Position numbers and translations under genes: made by a program
Part shown: one piece after another, positions 41,593 through 50,851 of the stretch
Position numbering within the stretch: position 1 is the stretch's first letter
How the letters are laid out: each line of letters opens with the position of its first letter
Origin: Planctomycetota bacterium
GTDB lineage: Bacteria > Planctomycetota > UBA1135 > GCA-002686595
NCBI GenBank assembly: GCA_029259635.1
Contig: JAJDEU010000019.1
Location: forward strand, 41,404 to 105,403
Length of the DNA stretch: 64,000 bases
Reading direction: 5' to 3'
The notes under the pieces: model-generated
Told to the model about the DNA's origin: nothing
Databases searched by the model: none
Seen by the model: only the letters and a program-made list of their open reading frames with translations

Positions 41593-44328
41593 ATGAGAAC
41601 AACCAACCGTTCACTCTCGACACTTACCCTTGCCCTCTTCGCAGCAACGAGCATCAGCTCAGCCGTGATCGCCAAGCCCTCTGAAGACAAGCCCGAGTAT
41701 CCGCCCTTTGAAAAGGTGACGGAGGGACTTCAAAAAGTCGTCTCCACCACGGATGGCGAGAGCGCGCTCTACGACCTCTATGCTGACAAGGAAGCTGCGC
41801 GCCTCCTGGCAGTACTGCCCGCGGACTACGCCACGCAGATGCTCCTGATCGCACCGACGATCTCCGGCGGTGACCCCGAAGCCGGCGTCATGGGCGCGAC
41901 GATCTACGCGAAGTGGCGGAAGATCGGAAAGCAGTTAGCGCTCGTCGCTCCCGACCTCTCTGTTCGAACCGATGGAGATAAGCAGGCCACCGATTCGGTG
42001 AACTCCCTCTTCACCGACACGATCGTCGTCAGTACCCCAATCCTCTCCATGGCGCCGGGAAACCGTCCCGTGCTCGATTTCAGCAAGGTTGCCCTGCACA
42101 ACATCGGTCAGTTCTTTTCGACGGGTCCGGTCTATGGTCCCGGGACGAGCCGATTGAATCCCGGCCTCGCAACCCTCACGAAGACGAAAGCCTTCCCGAA
42201 GAATGTCCTCGTCGAGTACGAAGCGCCCGGCACCAACGGCCACCTGAAACGCGTGACCTTCGCCGTAGAAAAGCTCGAGGGCTCGGCCGGCTTCGAGGCT
42301 CGCAACGCCGATCCGCGCGTCGGCTACTTCTACGACTGGCACCGCGACTATGCGCAGACCGACGCGGAGGAGATCACCAAGCGATACATCTCTCGTTGGT
42401 TCATCGAAAAGGCAGACCCCAAGCTCAAGCTGAGCCCGCCCAAGAGTCCCATCACGTGGTACATCGAGCACACGACACCGATCCGCTATCGGCGTTATGT
42501 CAAAGAAGGGATCGAGCTCTGGAACGACGCCTTTGCCGCAATCGGAATCGATGGCGCCATGCAAGTGCTTCAGCAGGACTCGACAAATGGCGCGCACATG
42601 GACTTGGATCCGGAAGATGCTCGCTACAACTTCTTCCGTTGGAATACGAGCGACGAGAGCTACGCCATCGGTCCGAGTCGCACGAACCCACTTACGGGTG
42701 AGATCCTCGACGCCGACGTTGTCTGGAACCAAGGACTGACGCGCAGTGTCTCGCGAGGACTTGAGCATTTGACCGGCGCGCTCAGCGCGGAAAGCTTCAG
42801 TCCGGAGACCTTGGCGTGGTTTGGAGATCATCCCGATTGGGATCCGCGCCTGCGCGTGGCTCCGGCTTCACGTCAAGCCCAGCTTCTCGAGCAGCGCAAA
42901 CTCGAAGCCTCGAAAGTGGCGACGACCAAACTCGAAGGCCAAGATCACCCCTGGACCCACGGCACGAATAACCCGACGAACAGCGCCTGCAAGATCGGCA
43001 ATCGCCTCGCCATGGACATGTCCTTGGCGGGCGCCGCCTTCTCGACCCAGCTGATCGAATCGGAGAGCGAAGAGCTGCTCGACGGCCTCCCGGAAGAGTT
43101 CCTCGGCGCGATGATTCGGTACATCTCCGCTCACGAAGTTGGTCACTGTCTCGGCCTTCAACACAACATGGCCGCGTCCACGATCCGCACCCTTAAGGAG
43201 ATCAACACCGAGGGCTTTGAGGGTCCGACCATCGGCTCTGTGATGGACTACGCCGCGGCGAACATCAATTACGAGCTCGGCGAGGTTCAAGGCCCCTACG
43301 CAACGCCGGAGCTCGGCCCGTACGACTACTGGGCGATCGCATTCGGCTACGGCGACAAGGAGAAGTTGGACGAGGTCTTGGCCGAAGTGAGCAAACCCGA
43401 TCACATCTTCGTCAGCCAGGCGAGCATGTCCGTCGGCAGTGACCCGCGCAACATGACCTGGGACCTCGGCGCCAACAACCTGAACTTCAGCGAGTCTCGC
43501 TTGAAGTTAGTCGCGGCGCTCCGCGCAAGCCTCGTGGATGAAGTCGCCGAGGATGGCAAGCCGTGGTCGCAAGTTCGCGAACGCTTCAGTCAGCTCATGG
43601 GAACCCACATCGCCTCAGTGTTTTCCGCCGCATCGTGGATCGGCGGTTCGTACGAGAACTACGACTTCAAAGGTGATCCCGGGAATCGCGCGCCCATCGA
43701 AGATGTGCCTGCAGAGGAACAGCGCCGAGCGCTCGACCTGATTATCAAGCACACCTTCGAAGACGCTGCGTTCGGGCTTACACCCGAACTCATCCGTCAT
43801 ATGGGCAAGCGCTATTGGTGGGACCCGAAGGGTATTCAAGAGTTCATGGAAGATCCGGCTTACACGGTTCACGATCAGACGGGCGCCTTCCATGCCATCG
43901 GACTCTCGCTGCTACTCAATCCGACAACCTTGCGACGCGTCTACGACAACGAGTACCGCACCGCTGGTGAAGACGACTCGCTGACGGTCGCCGAGGTCGT
44001 CAAAACCGTGACCGCCAACGCGTGGCGCGAGTACGAAGATGCGGACGACGGGGAGTACAGCGCCAACTCGCCACTCTGCTCCAGCTTCCGACGCAACCTG
44101 CAGCAGGAGCACATCAGTCGCCTGATCACGCTCGCGCTGCTCGACTCGAGGAGTGCGTCGCTTCGCACGATCAGCACTCTCGCGGCGAACGAGCTGCGCG
44201 ATATTCGAAAGCTCGCTCTCGCGAAGATGGCTGCGATCGAACTGGATCCCTACACCGACGCTCACTTAGCCGACGTTCGGGTCCGTATCTCGCGTGCGCT
44301 GGAGGCGAACTACGTCCTGCCTCGGTAG
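41593..44328 (+). CDS. Exported zinc-dependent metalloprotease (metzincin-type, DUF5117/DUF4953-like)
   Basis: The 911-residue precursor starts at the ATG at 41593, which opens a Sec signal peptide (about 1-27). The frame runs on upstream without support. The long N-terminal part (about 40-330) matches the layout of DUF5117-containing proteases (VSTPILSMAPGNRPVLDFSK..., VGYFYDWHRDY). The catalytic motif HEVGHCLGLQH (H514, E515, H518, H524) is the extended metzincin zinc site, followed by the expected SVMDY Met-turn. The C-terminal 350 residues are helical. It would cleave proteins in the periplasm or outside. It is monocistronic, ended by a hairpin at 44352-44384. Confidence 0.9.
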   Translation: MRTTNRSLSTLTLALFAATSISSAVIAKPSEDKPEYPPFEKVTEGLQKVVSTTDGESALYDLYADKEAARLLAVLPADYATQMLLIAPTISGGDPEAGVMGATIYAKWRKIGKQLALVAPDLSVRTDGDKQATDSVNSLFTDTIVVSTPILSMAPGNRPVLDFSKVALHNIGQFFSTGPVYGPGTSRLNPGLATLTKTKAFPKNVLVEYEAPGTNGHLKRVTFAVEKLEGSAGFEARNADPRVGYFYDWHRDYAQTDAEEITKRYISRWFIEKADPKLKLSPPKSPITWYIEHTTPIRYRRYVKEGIELWNDAFAAIGIDGAMQVLQQDSTNGAHMDLDPEDARYNFFRWNTSDESYAIGPSRTNPLTGEILDADVVWNQGLTRSVSRGLEHLTGALSAESFSPETLAWFGDHPDWDPRLRVAPASRQAQLLEQRKLEASKVATTKLEGQDHPWTHGTNNPTNSACKIGNRLAMDMSLAGAAFSTQLIESESEELLDGLPEEFLGAMIRYISAHEVGHCLGLQHNMAASTIRTLKEINTEGFEGPTIGSVMDYAAANINYELGEVQGPYATPELGPYDYWAIAFGYGDKEKLDEVLAEVSKPDHIFVSQASMSVGSDPRNMTWDLGANNLNFSESRLKLVAALRASLVDEVAEDGKPWSQVRERFSQLMGTHIASVFSAASWIGGSYENYDFKGDPGNRAPIEDVPAEEQRRALDLIIKHTFEDAAFGLTPELIRHMGKRYWWDPKGIQEFMEDPAYTVHDQTGAFHAIGLSLLLNPTTLRRVYDNEYRTAGEDDSLTVAEVVKTVTANAWREYEDADDGEYSANSPLCSSFRRNLQQEHISRLITLALLDSRSASLRTISTLAANELRDIRKLALAKMAAIELDPYTDAHLADVRVRISRALEANYVLPR

Positions 44329-44351
44329 AGCGACTCGTCGATCATTCACTC

Positions 44352-44384
44352 GCGGGGGCGTCCGACCGAATCGGACGCCCCCGC
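44352..44384 (+). terminator. Terminator of the metalloprotease gene
   Basis: A 14-bp perfect stem (GCGGGGGCGTCCGA with TCGGACGCCCCCGC, loop CCGAA) lies 24 bases after the stop codon. The following bases TCTCATTC are only weakly T-rich, so it is a hairpin terminator of modest tail quality. Confidence 0.7.
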
Positions 44385-44462
44385 TCTCATTCGCACTCTG
44401 CCGCCGGCAGAGAGACCGAGGATTGAGAGTGCGCCCGAACCCCAGTCGGGTAAGCTCCCACC

Positions 44463-46151
44463 GTGATCCGCGACTTCGACACGAACGACCCGGCAGAGCT
44501 TCCCGCGTACGACCTCTGCATCATTGGATCGGGACCTGCGAGCGGCACCCTGGCGGCAGAGCTTGCGGAGAGCGGACTGTCGGTCTGCGTTTTGGAGAGC
44601 GGCAAGGCCCGCGTCACGCGACACGGCGACCGACTACGCGAGGTTCAAAGCCGCGGCATTCATATTAAGGAGTACTCGCGAGAGCGCGTGCTCGGCGGCG
44701 CGTCGACGACGTGGGCGGGACTCTCGAGTCCGCTCGATGCGATCGACATGGCGCCGCGCCCATACTTGGATCAGTCCGGCTGGCCGATCGAGCGCGAGGA
44801 GTTGGTGCCCGACTGGAACGCAGCGGCCGAGCGCTATCGCTTTCCGGCCGTCGACACCTTCGAAGGGTTTGAGTACTTCGCAGCCCTGCGCGCGAAGGGC
44901 GACTTGCAGCCGGAGTGGCGCGAGGTGCAGGAGAAGCTCTTTCTCGCCGCGACGGAGCCGCAAAATTTCGCCGTCGAAGTTCGCGAAGTCTACGAAGCGG
45001 GCGCCGTTGACTTGTGGCTCGACGCGACCGTGCTGCGGCTCGAGAGTGATCCGGGAACGAAACGCGTTCGCCACGCTTGCCTGCGCTCCAGCGGAGGGCG
45101 CGAGGGCAAGCTGATCGCCAAGGCTTTCGTGCTCGGAACCGGCGGCATCGAGAACGCGCGACTGCTCTTGCTCTCGCGAGACTTGTGTTCCGCGGGCCTC
45201 GGCAATGAGCGCGATCAAGTCGGGCGATTCCTGATGAATCACCCGAAGAACTACAACGGCATTCTCACGCTCGCCAAACCCGTCGAGGAGCTGCCCTACT
45301 TCTTCGGCTGCATCTACGGTGGCTTCGCGGGTTACGCCGGACTTCGGCTTTCCGACAGCCAACAGCTCGACGAAGAGCTGATGAATGCCTACATCCGTTT
45401 CGAGCCGCTCTTCCCGTGGTCGGATAACGACGGCATCGAGTCGATGGTGCTGCTCGCCAAGAAGTGCAAGTTCGTCATGAAGCGCTTTCGTAGCGGCAAG
45501 CACGACGAAGTCATTGAGATTCGCGACTACTCGGAGACCGGCGATGACAGCGACTTTCAAAACGAGCGCAAGTCGGCCCTCGGCTGGATCGGATTGGGCC
45601 TCCGCATCTTGGCCAACCTCCCGAGCGTCTCGCAGTACCTCTACTTCCGGCTGATCGCGCGCTCCAAACCGCTGATCAAAAGAGTGCGCCTGCGCAACTT
45701 CATGGAGATGGAGCCGCGAGCGGAGAATCGCGTGGTGCTCTCGGAAGAGAGCGACGTCAACGGAACACCGCTCGCCCTCGTCCAGCATGACTCGAGCCCG
45801 CGCGATCGACGGTCGATGGTTCGGTTGCACACCGCGCTGAAACAAGAGTGCGAGCGACTCGGTCTCGGGACACTCGAGACCAACCTTGCTGACGAAGAGC
45901 CGTGGCCGATCACGCAAGACGCGTCGCACCATATGGGAACGACGCGAATGGGCACGGATCCCGCGAGCTCCGTCGTCAACTCGAACCTGCGCCTCCACGA
46001 CGTCGAGAATGTCTATCTCACCGGCGCCTCGGTCTTTCCGACCAGCGGCTGTGCCAACCCGACCTATACCATTGTCGCCCTCTCGATTCGCCTTGCGCGT
46101 CACTTGCGAGACGACGTCTTTCAGGCATCACGTCCTGAGAATTCCAACTGA
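44463..46151 (+). CDS. GMC-family FAD-dependent oxidoreductase
   Basis: The 562-residue protein starts at a GTG at 44463, the only start that keeps the N-terminal FAD site. Features are CIIGSGPASGTLAAEL (FAD dinucleotide motif, about 19-34), VCVLESG, the FAD-contact LGGASTTWAG, and the C-terminal active-site region HHMGTTRMG with NPTYTIVALSIRLA. Family knowledge: GMC enzymes oxidise alcohols, sugars or sterols; substrate unknown here. No signal peptide is seen, so it is cytoplasmic. Its stop overlaps the start of the next gene (TGATG), so it works together with a Gfo/Idh-type dehydrogenase, probably on a sugar or sugar alcohol (inference). Confidence 0.92.
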   Translation: MIRDFDTNDPAELPAYDLCIIGSGPASGTLAAELAESGLSVCVLESGKARVTRHGDRLREVQSRGIHIKEYSRERVLGGASTTWAGLSSPLDAIDMAPRPYLDQSGWPIEREELVPDWNAAAERYRFPAVDTFEGFEYFAALRAKGDLQPEWREVQEKLFLAATEPQNFAVEVREVYEAGAVDLWLDATVLRLESDPGTKRVRHACLRSSGGREGKLIAKAFVLGTGGIENARLLLLSRDLCSAGLGNERDQVGRFLMNHPKNYNGILTLAKPVEELPYFFGCIYGGFAGYAGLRLSDSQQLDEELMNAYIRFEPLFPWSDNDGIESMVLLAKKCKFVMKRFRSGKHDEVIEIRDYSETGDDSDFQNERKSALGWIGLGLRILANLPSVSQYLYFRLIARSKPLIKRVRLRNFMEMEPRAENRVVLSEESDVNGTPLALVQHDSSPRDRRSMVRLHTALKQECERLGLGTLETNLADEEPWPITQDASHHMGTTRMGTDPASSVVNSNLRLHDVENVYLTGASVFPTSGCANPTYTIVALSIRLARHLRDDVFQASRPENSN

Positions 46152-47173
46152 TGAAAAAGCGTGTCTTGGTGATCGGGTCGGGAAAGCGCGTCCGCGAGGC
46201 GGCGCTCCCGGCGCTCATGTGCCTCCAGTCCGAATTCGAGCTGACGCGAATCGCCGCGCGGACGGCCAAAGAGCTCCGTGTCGGGGAGCAGAGTTTCGAG
46301 GTCTGCACGTTGGACGGCTTGAGTGCGGATTGGCTCGAGGGAATCGACCTCGTGTATTTAGCCGTTACGAAAGACGCGGTCCCCAGCGTCCTCACGAAAC
46401 TCACCGCTCTCGACGTCTCCAAGTTCGACGTCCTGATCGACACACCCGTCGTGCGATTCAAGCACTACGCCCAAGTCGCCAAGCTCAACCAATTCCGAAA
46501 CGCGTGGGTCGCCGAAGACTGCACCGTCTTGCCGTGGTTCGATGTCGCTCGCGACGCCATCGACGCCGGCCTCATCGGCGACTTGCAGTCGGTGCTCTTC
46601 GACCGTTCGGCCTACGCCTACCACGGCGTCGCCACCGCCAAGACGCTGCTCGGCTCTCTGCGGGTCAAGAGCGGCCGACGCCGAGACGGGAAGCGAGAGC
46701 TCCGCTTCGCGAACAAGAAGCGCGCGGTCATGATCGAACCCCGCAACTATTCCGAGGGGAACGTTCGCCTCGAGGGCACGCGCGGCTCGATCTCCGATGC
46801 GCTGCCTGATTCCAACGCCGAGGGCGATCACCAGCTCATCCCCATGGTCGAAGACGGGCGCTGGGTCGGCTTCCAAATCGGAGAGCACGAGCGCAGGCTC
46901 TCCGAGAACGAGATCGCCTTGCTCGGCGACGACGATCCGACCAAACAGGTCACGGCGCGCATGGACGACATGAAGCGCGTGGGCTTTCTGCGGCTCTTGA
47001 TCTCCATCAGCGACGGCCGCGGCGGCTACCCGGTCGAAGAGGCGATCGACGACATGGTCGTGGACTATCATCTCGAGAAGCTCCGGCGGTTCCTCGACAA
47101 CCCCTTCACCAGCCCGCGCTATGGTCTCGGGCGGCTGCTGCTCCGGACTCTCACGGGCGCGACCTCCCGCTAA
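46151..47173 (+). CDS. Gfo/Idh/MocA-like NAD(P)-dependent oxidoreductase
   Basis: The 340-residue protein has an N-terminal Rossmann segment (KRVLVIGSGKRVREAALPAL, about 3-22) with a glycine-containing nucleotide loop, then IDLVYLAVTKDAVP. LIDTPVV follows where this family usually reads EKP, so the classical catalytic Lys is not evident. The C-terminal half is an alpha/beta domain as in the family. It likely oxidises or reduces a sugar derivative using NAD(P), but the missing EKP makes this less sure; it may be a divergent or scaffold member. It is coupled by TGATG to the GMC oxidoreductase gene. Confidence 0.75.
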   Translation: MKKRVLVIGSGKRVREAALPALMCLQSEFELTRIAARTAKELRVGEQSFEVCTLDGLSADWLEGIDLVYLAVTKDAVPSVLTKLTALDVSKFDVLIDTPVVRFKHYAQVAKLNQFRNAWVAEDCTVLPWFDVARDAIDAGLIGDLQSVLFDRSAYAYHGVATAKTLLGSLRVKSGRRRDGKRELRFANKKRAVMIEPRNYSEGNVRLEGTRGSISDALPDSNAEGDHQLIPMVEDGRWVGFQIGEHERRLSENEIALLGDDDPTKQVTARMDDMKRVGFLRLLISISDGRGGYPVEEAIDDMVVDYHLEKLRRFLDNPFTSPRYGLGRLLLRTLTGATSR

Positions 47174-47488
47174 CCTCAGAGAGTGGCTTTCCGGAACTGA
47201 CTGGGTTCCGTGTGGAAAGCCCGGCCTAAAGCCCTTCTAGGCCTACAGATGCATCCGTTTTCGGTCGTCGAGGGCCTCTGCCCCTCTACTGTGCTCACAA
47301 GCTCCCAGCCCGCGCGGATTTAGCGGACTCGATTCCACACGGAACCCAGTCAGTCCCAAAAGCGTGAATTCCTTGGGTTTTCACTCCCCGAAACCACCCC
47401 ACGCTCTTTAGATTGCTCGGCCCAATTTCCCCCTGGCAGAGCTGCCCGGGGAGCCCGTTCGAGATTCTCCCGCCCTACTGAGACCGCT
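47174..47488 (+). promoter_or_regulatory. Leader/intergenic region before rpmB with alternative pairing
   Basis: This 315-base gap contains a perfect 22-bp inverted repeat (47196-47217 and 47333-47354) and a local hairpin that uses the same left arm (GGCTTTCC 47185-47192 with GGAAAGCC 47214-47221, inner GGAAC/GTTCC). The two pairings exclude each other in RNA. The right arm ends 134 bases before the L28 start. No small gene or tRNA was found. Confidence 0.55.
47196..47354 (+). repeat. Perfect 22-bp inverted repeat flanking 115 bases
   Basis: The left arm begins ACTGACTGGGTTCCG at 47196 and ends at 47217; the right arm 47333-47354 is its exact reverse complement. Pairing stops abruptly at both ends. 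No target-site duplication is visible at the flanks, which argues against a simple mobile element. Confidence 0.85.
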
Positions 47489-47788
47489 ATGAGCCGCACC
47501 TGCCAGATCACTAAAAAAGGAACCCGCTCCGGCGCGAGCATCGCCCGCCGCGGTCTCTCCAAAGCCTCGGGCGGTATCGGCCTCAAGACTACCGGTGTCA
47601 GCAAGCGCACCTTTAAGGTCAACACGCAGATCAAGCGCATCTGGGTTGCCGAACTCGATCGCTTTGTTCGCGTGAAGCTTTCGGCCCGTGCGATCAAGAC
47701 CATCGACAAGCGCGGTGCTTATCCCGTCTTGCTCGAAGCGGGTCTGATCAAAGCCAGCGAACGCAAAGCTCAGTCCACCGAAGACTGA
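47489..47788 (+). CDS. rpmB: 50S ribosomal protein L28
   Basis: The 99-residue basic protein fits L28 in size and sequence: MSRTCQITKKGTRSGASIA start (the Cys-x-x-[TC] replaced zinc-site area with only one Cys), KTTGVSKRTFKVN core and KRIWVAELDRFVRVKLSARA, which binds 23S rRNA. L28 is part of the large ribosomal subunit. The chain is slightly longer than many L28 proteins (60-80 residues) because of the C-terminal tail. The gene stands alone and is preceded by the inverted-repeat leader, which may regulate it. Confidence 0.92.
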   Translation: MSRTCQITKKGTRSGASIARRGLSKASGGIGLKTTGVSKRTFKVNTQIKRIWVAELDRFVRVKLSARAIKTIDKRGAYPVLLEAGLIKASERKAQSTED

Positions 47789-47801
47789 TCCGACTCGCGG
47801 G

Positions 47802-47849
47802 GAGGACTCCCCGCAGTGAGGACTCCCCGCAGTGGCGACTGCCCGCAGA
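47802..47849 (+). repeat. Short tandem repeat, 16-bp unit
   Basis: Two exact copies of GAGGACTCCCCGCAGT (47802-47817, 47818-47833) are followed by a degenerate third (GGCGACTGCCCGCAGA). The first copy also forms a CGGGGA/TCCCCG hairpin. It lies between the convergent rpmB and M48 genes and may serve as a termination region. Confidence 0.7.
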
Positions 47850-47854
47850 GACGA

Positions 47855-48667
47855 CTAAGAGTCTTTGCCCTCTTCCGCGACGATCTTGGGAATCAGTTCG
47901 CGTAGACGAGCCGCGCGCTCGAGCGGTTCGGGGTGTGTGGCGAGCAAGTCCTCCAAGATTCCGCCCTCCTTCTTCCCGCCGAGCTTCGCCATCCGCTCCC
48001 ACAGAAGCGGAGCTTGCTGCGGGTCGTAACCCGCGCGCACGAGATAACGCAGACCAATCTCGTCCGCTTCGCTCTCGTGCAGGCGACTGAAGGGCAACAG
48101 CACGCCGACCTGCGTGGCCATACCCAGTGCGCTGGAAACCATCACCTTGTCATCGCCTTCGAGCTTCTCCCAGCTATCGAGGGCTGCATCGGCAGCCATG
48201 ATCGCGCCCTGACCGATCGCGTTTTGCGTCATCCGCTCGTTGCCGTGATTCGCGGTGACGTGCGCGATCTCGTGACCGACGACTGCCGCGAGCGCGTCCT
48301 CGTTCTGCGTAACCGACAGCAAGCCGGTGTAGATCGCGACCTTTCCTCCCGGCAGAGCAAAGGCGTTCACCACTTCGGGAGCACTCAGCAATCGAAACTC
48401 CCACTCGTAATCCTGGCCACAGGCCGCCGCCAATCGCTTCCCGAGTCTCTGGACCATTTGATAGTCGGGCCCCGTCGTGATCTCCGGAAACTTGCTCGTC
48501 TCTTCCGCATAGGCACTCAACGCGGTCTTGGCCAAGTAGTCTTCCGGGAACCAAGTGAGCTGCGTGCGCCCGGTCTCCGACACGGTCTGGCAGGAGACGA
48601 GAGCGGAGGTCGTGGCGAGGGCGAAGGCTGCGGCGCCGACGAGCGCGCGATTCATGGTGGCTTTCAT
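47855..48667 (-). CDS. M48-family metalloprotease lipoprotein (BepA/Loi-like)
   Basis: The 270-residue protein has a lipoprotein signal with Cys at 26 (SALVSC). The M48 site is HEIAH (H132, E133, H136) within VVGHEIAHVTANHGNE, and the third zinc ligand is the Glu in ESEADEIGLRY. No internal membrane helices are present, so it belongs to the periplasmic branch typified by BepA and LoiP rather than HtpX. Such proteases act on outer-membrane protein assembly or peptidoglycan-associated proteins. The ATG at 48667 is chosen; a second ATG is four codons in. It is downstream of the antiporter gene by 76 bases on the same strand. Confidence 0.9.
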   Translation of the reverse strand: MKATMNRALVGAAAFALATTSALVSCQTVSETGRTQLTWFPEDYLAKTALSAYAEETSKFPEITTGPDYQMVQRLGKRLAAACGQDYEWEFRLLSAPEVVNAFALPGGKVAIYTGLLSVTQNEDALAAVVGHEIAHVTANHGNERMTQNAIGQGAIMAADAALDSWEKLEGDDKVMVSSALGMATQVGVLLPFSRLHESEADEIGLRYLVRAGYDPQQAPLLWERMAKLGGKKEGGILEDLLATHPEPLERAARLRELIPKIVAEEGKDS

Positions 48668-48743
48668 GGCGACAAGATAGCGCCTGAACCCGAGTCCGAG
48701 TCCCCCAATGCCGCGCTCTTTTCTCGGCCTCGCGCAGACCGAC

Positions 48744-50009
48744 CTAGGGAGCTTTGGTTGTCAGCCTCAAGAGCTTCCCGATCGTCAAGCCCTGGACCCC
48801 GATCGAGAAAATCACAACGAGGTAGGTCATCGTGAGAATCAGGTTCCGCGAGCTGAGGTCGGCCGGAATCATGAGCGCGAGCGCTACGGAGATTCCGCCG
48901 CGCAAACCGCCCCAGGTCATGATCTTGACCGCGTGGGGACTGAAGGTCCGCCGGTTTCGCAGCAGAGCGACGGCTCCCCCCACCGAGACCAGGCGCGAAA
49001 AGAGCACGAGCGGAATCGCGATCAGTCCAGCCAAGAGATAGTTGCCCTCGAACGGGATGATCAGGACTTCCATTCCGACCAAGACGAAGAGCAAGACGTT
49101 GAGGATCTCGTCGATGAGTTCCCAAAAGGTATCGACGTGCTCGATCACCTTCGGAGTCATCGCATAGCGGCGCCCAGTGTTGCCGATCAAGAGGCCCGCC
49201 ATCACGACCGACAGCGGACCCGAACTGTGAACGCTGGCTGCCAAAGAGTAGACGCCCATGCACAGAGCCAACGAGATCAGGACCTCGACGTGATAGTTGT
49301 CGACGCTCTTCATCATTCGGAAAGCCAGGTAACCGCCGGTCAATCCGATCACCATGCTGCCCAAGACTTCGACGGCGCCGAGCTCGAGGATCGCGCCGAG
49401 TCCCAGCTCGCCTCCATCGCCATGTCCGCTCGCTCCGCCTCCTGCGGCGAGCATCAGCAAGACCGAGAACACGACAACGCCGACTCCATCGTTGAAGAGC
49501 GACTCGCCTGCGATCTTGGTCTCCAGACTCTTGGGCGCATTGGCCTTCTTAAGAATGCCCATGACCGCGATCGGGTCCGTCGGCGAGATCAACGCGCCAA
49601 AGAGCAAGCAGTGCAAGAAGGGCACATCCAACCCGAGTGCGCTCGTCAGGAGAGCGGTCAGCCCGGCGACGAGGGCTGTCGAGACCATGACACCGATCGT
49701 CGCCAACCCACCAATGATCCACTTCTGATTGGCGAGGTCTCCGATGTTGACGTGCAGCGCTCCCGCGAAGAGAAGGAATGCGAGCATCACGTTGAGCAGG
49801 GTGCTCGAGAAGTCGACTTTTTGGAGCAGCTCCACAACGGAGGCTTCGACCGAAAACCCGAATGCGCTGGCCACGTGCAGACCGAGCGAGATGGCGAGAG
49901 CGATCACCATCACTCCGATCGTCGTCGGCAGGCCGATATAGCGATGATTGACCCACGACAGGGCGGCCGCGATCACGATCAGAAGCGAGAGCAGTTGAAA
50001 GACTTCCAT
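48744..50009 (-). CDS. CPA1-type sodium/proton antiporter
   Basis: The 421-residue membrane protein has 12-13 predicted helices. The conserved CPA1 ion-binding motifs are present: LISPTDPIAVMGIL (the TDP helix break, about 141-154) and IAGESLFNDGVGVVVF (ND pair of the second core helix). Such antiporters exchange cytoplasmic Na+ or K+ for protons, maintaining pH and salt balance in the inner membrane, consistent with a marine habitat. It lacks the long cytoplasmic tail of eukaryotic homologues. It is divergent from the phosphopantetheinyl transferase gene. Confidence 0.93.
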   Translation of the reverse strand: MEVFQLLSLLIVIAAALSWVNHRYIGLPTTIGVMVIALAISLGLHVASAFGFSVEASVVELLQKVDFSSTLLNVMLAFLLFAGALHVNIGDLANQKWIIGGLATIGVMVSTALVAGLTALLTSALGLDVPFLHCLLFGALISPTDPIAVMGILKKANAPKSLETKIAGESLFNDGVGVVVFSVLLMLAAGGGASGHGDGGELGLGAILELGAVEVLGSMVIGLTGGYLAFRMMKSVDNYHVEVLISLALCMGVYSLAASVHSSGPLSVVMAGLLIGNTGRRYAMTPKVIEHVDTFWELIDEILNVLLFVLVGMEVLIIPFEGNYLLAGLIAIPLVLFSRLVSVGGAVALLRNRRTFSPHAVKIMTWGGLRGGISVALALMIPADLSSRNLILTMTYLVVIFSIGVQGLTIGKLLRLTTKAP

Positions 50010-50175
50010 GGCGAGGGTGATGGTGCAGCACCGCGGTGATCGATACAGCCTAAAACCGAGCGTCGACTCGAAAAATTACGAGCTGTCGATACGCGACTCT
50101 CCGAGCTCCGGCCGGGGGGCCGGATAATCGCTCGATCGGTTCCGGCTGCTTGAGACGAGCGTTAGAATCTCGCCA

Positions 50176-50841
50176 ATGCCCCATCGTTCTCAAGAGATTG
50201 CCGCTCTGTTTCCGGATCACGTGATTGTGCTAGCGGGCAAACCGGGAAGCGTGACTGGCGAACTATTCAACGAGGAGCTCGAGTGCGTGGAGCGCGCGGT
50301 CGAAAAAAGGCGCCTCGAATTCACGGCGGGGCGCTTACTCGCGCGAGAAGCACTCAAGCAGCTGGGCGTCGGCCCCAGCCCGCTCTTACCGGCGAAGGAT
50401 CGCTCTCCGATCTGGCCAGCGGGCATCGCGGGGACGATTTCGCACACGCGCGATTTCTGCGCCGTCGCCGTGGCGACTCACAACAACTCGCGCTGCCTCG
50501 GCATGGATGTCGAAGAGAGTAGCCCGCTGCGCGACGAGCTGATCGAACGCATCTGCACCGAACGCGAACTGGGCTGGCTTGCGTCGCGGGAAAAAGCTGG
50601 TGAAGACCGCGGCCGACTCGGGAAGCTGATCTTCAGCGCGAAGGAAGCCTTCTACAAGTGTCAGTACCCGCTCACCGCGCGCTTTCTTGAGTTCGAAGAT
50701 GTCGAACTCGAGATCGATCTCGACAGCTCGACCTTCACCGCCACCGTCCGACCGGAGGTGAACGAGCTCCCCACCGATTTACAACTGAGCGCGCGCTTTT
50801 CGACCCTCGACGAACTCATCGTCTGCGCCGTCTCGGGTTGA
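50176..50841 (+). CDS. 4'-phosphopantetheinyl transferase (EntD/Sfp type)
   Basis: The 221-residue protein carries the family signature: R50s region RRLEFTAGRLLAREAL, ISHTRDFCAVA (H90), the magnesium motif GMDVEE (D111, E113) and FSAKEAFYK (K156, E157, K161). It transfers the phosphopantetheine arm of CoA to acyl- or peptidyl-carrier proteins, activating fatty-acid, polyketide or non-ribosomal peptide synthases. No biosynthetic cluster is nearby in the window, so it may serve carrier proteins elsewhere. It is cytoplasmic, and its stop is 10 bases from the convergent DUF748 gene. Confidence 0.93.
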   Translation: MPHRSQEIAALFPDHVIVLAGKPGSVTGELFNEELECVERAVEKRRLEFTAGRLLAREALKQLGVGPSPLLPAKDRSPIWPAGIAGTISHTRDFCAVAVATHNNSRCLGMDVEESSPLRDELIERICTERELGWLASREKAGEDRGRLGKLIFSAKEAFYKCQYPLTARFLEFEDVELEIDLDSSTFTATVRPEVNELPTDLQLSARFSTLDELIVCAVSG

Positions 50842-50851
50842 ACGTCGGAGT

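Noticed and set aside
44634..46103. 489-codon minus-strand open frame opposite the GMC oxidoreductase.
   Set aside because: It is opposite a clear FAD enzyme, with a composition rich in Arg, Glu and Val typical of antisense GC-rich frames and no motif.
47196..47354. 22-bp inverted repeat considered as ends of a small insertion element.
   Set aside because: No target-site duplication is visible and the interior has no coding; an RNA role fits the alternative pairing better, although genome copy number could overturn this.
47802..47849. Tandem 16-bp repeats considered as a CRISPR remnant.
   Set aside because: There are no spacers between copies and no cas genes; it is a simple tandem duplication.
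48708..50039. 443-codon plus-strand open frame opposite the antiporter.
   Set aside because: It is the antisense of transmembrane coding sequence (hence the very polar translation) with no family features.
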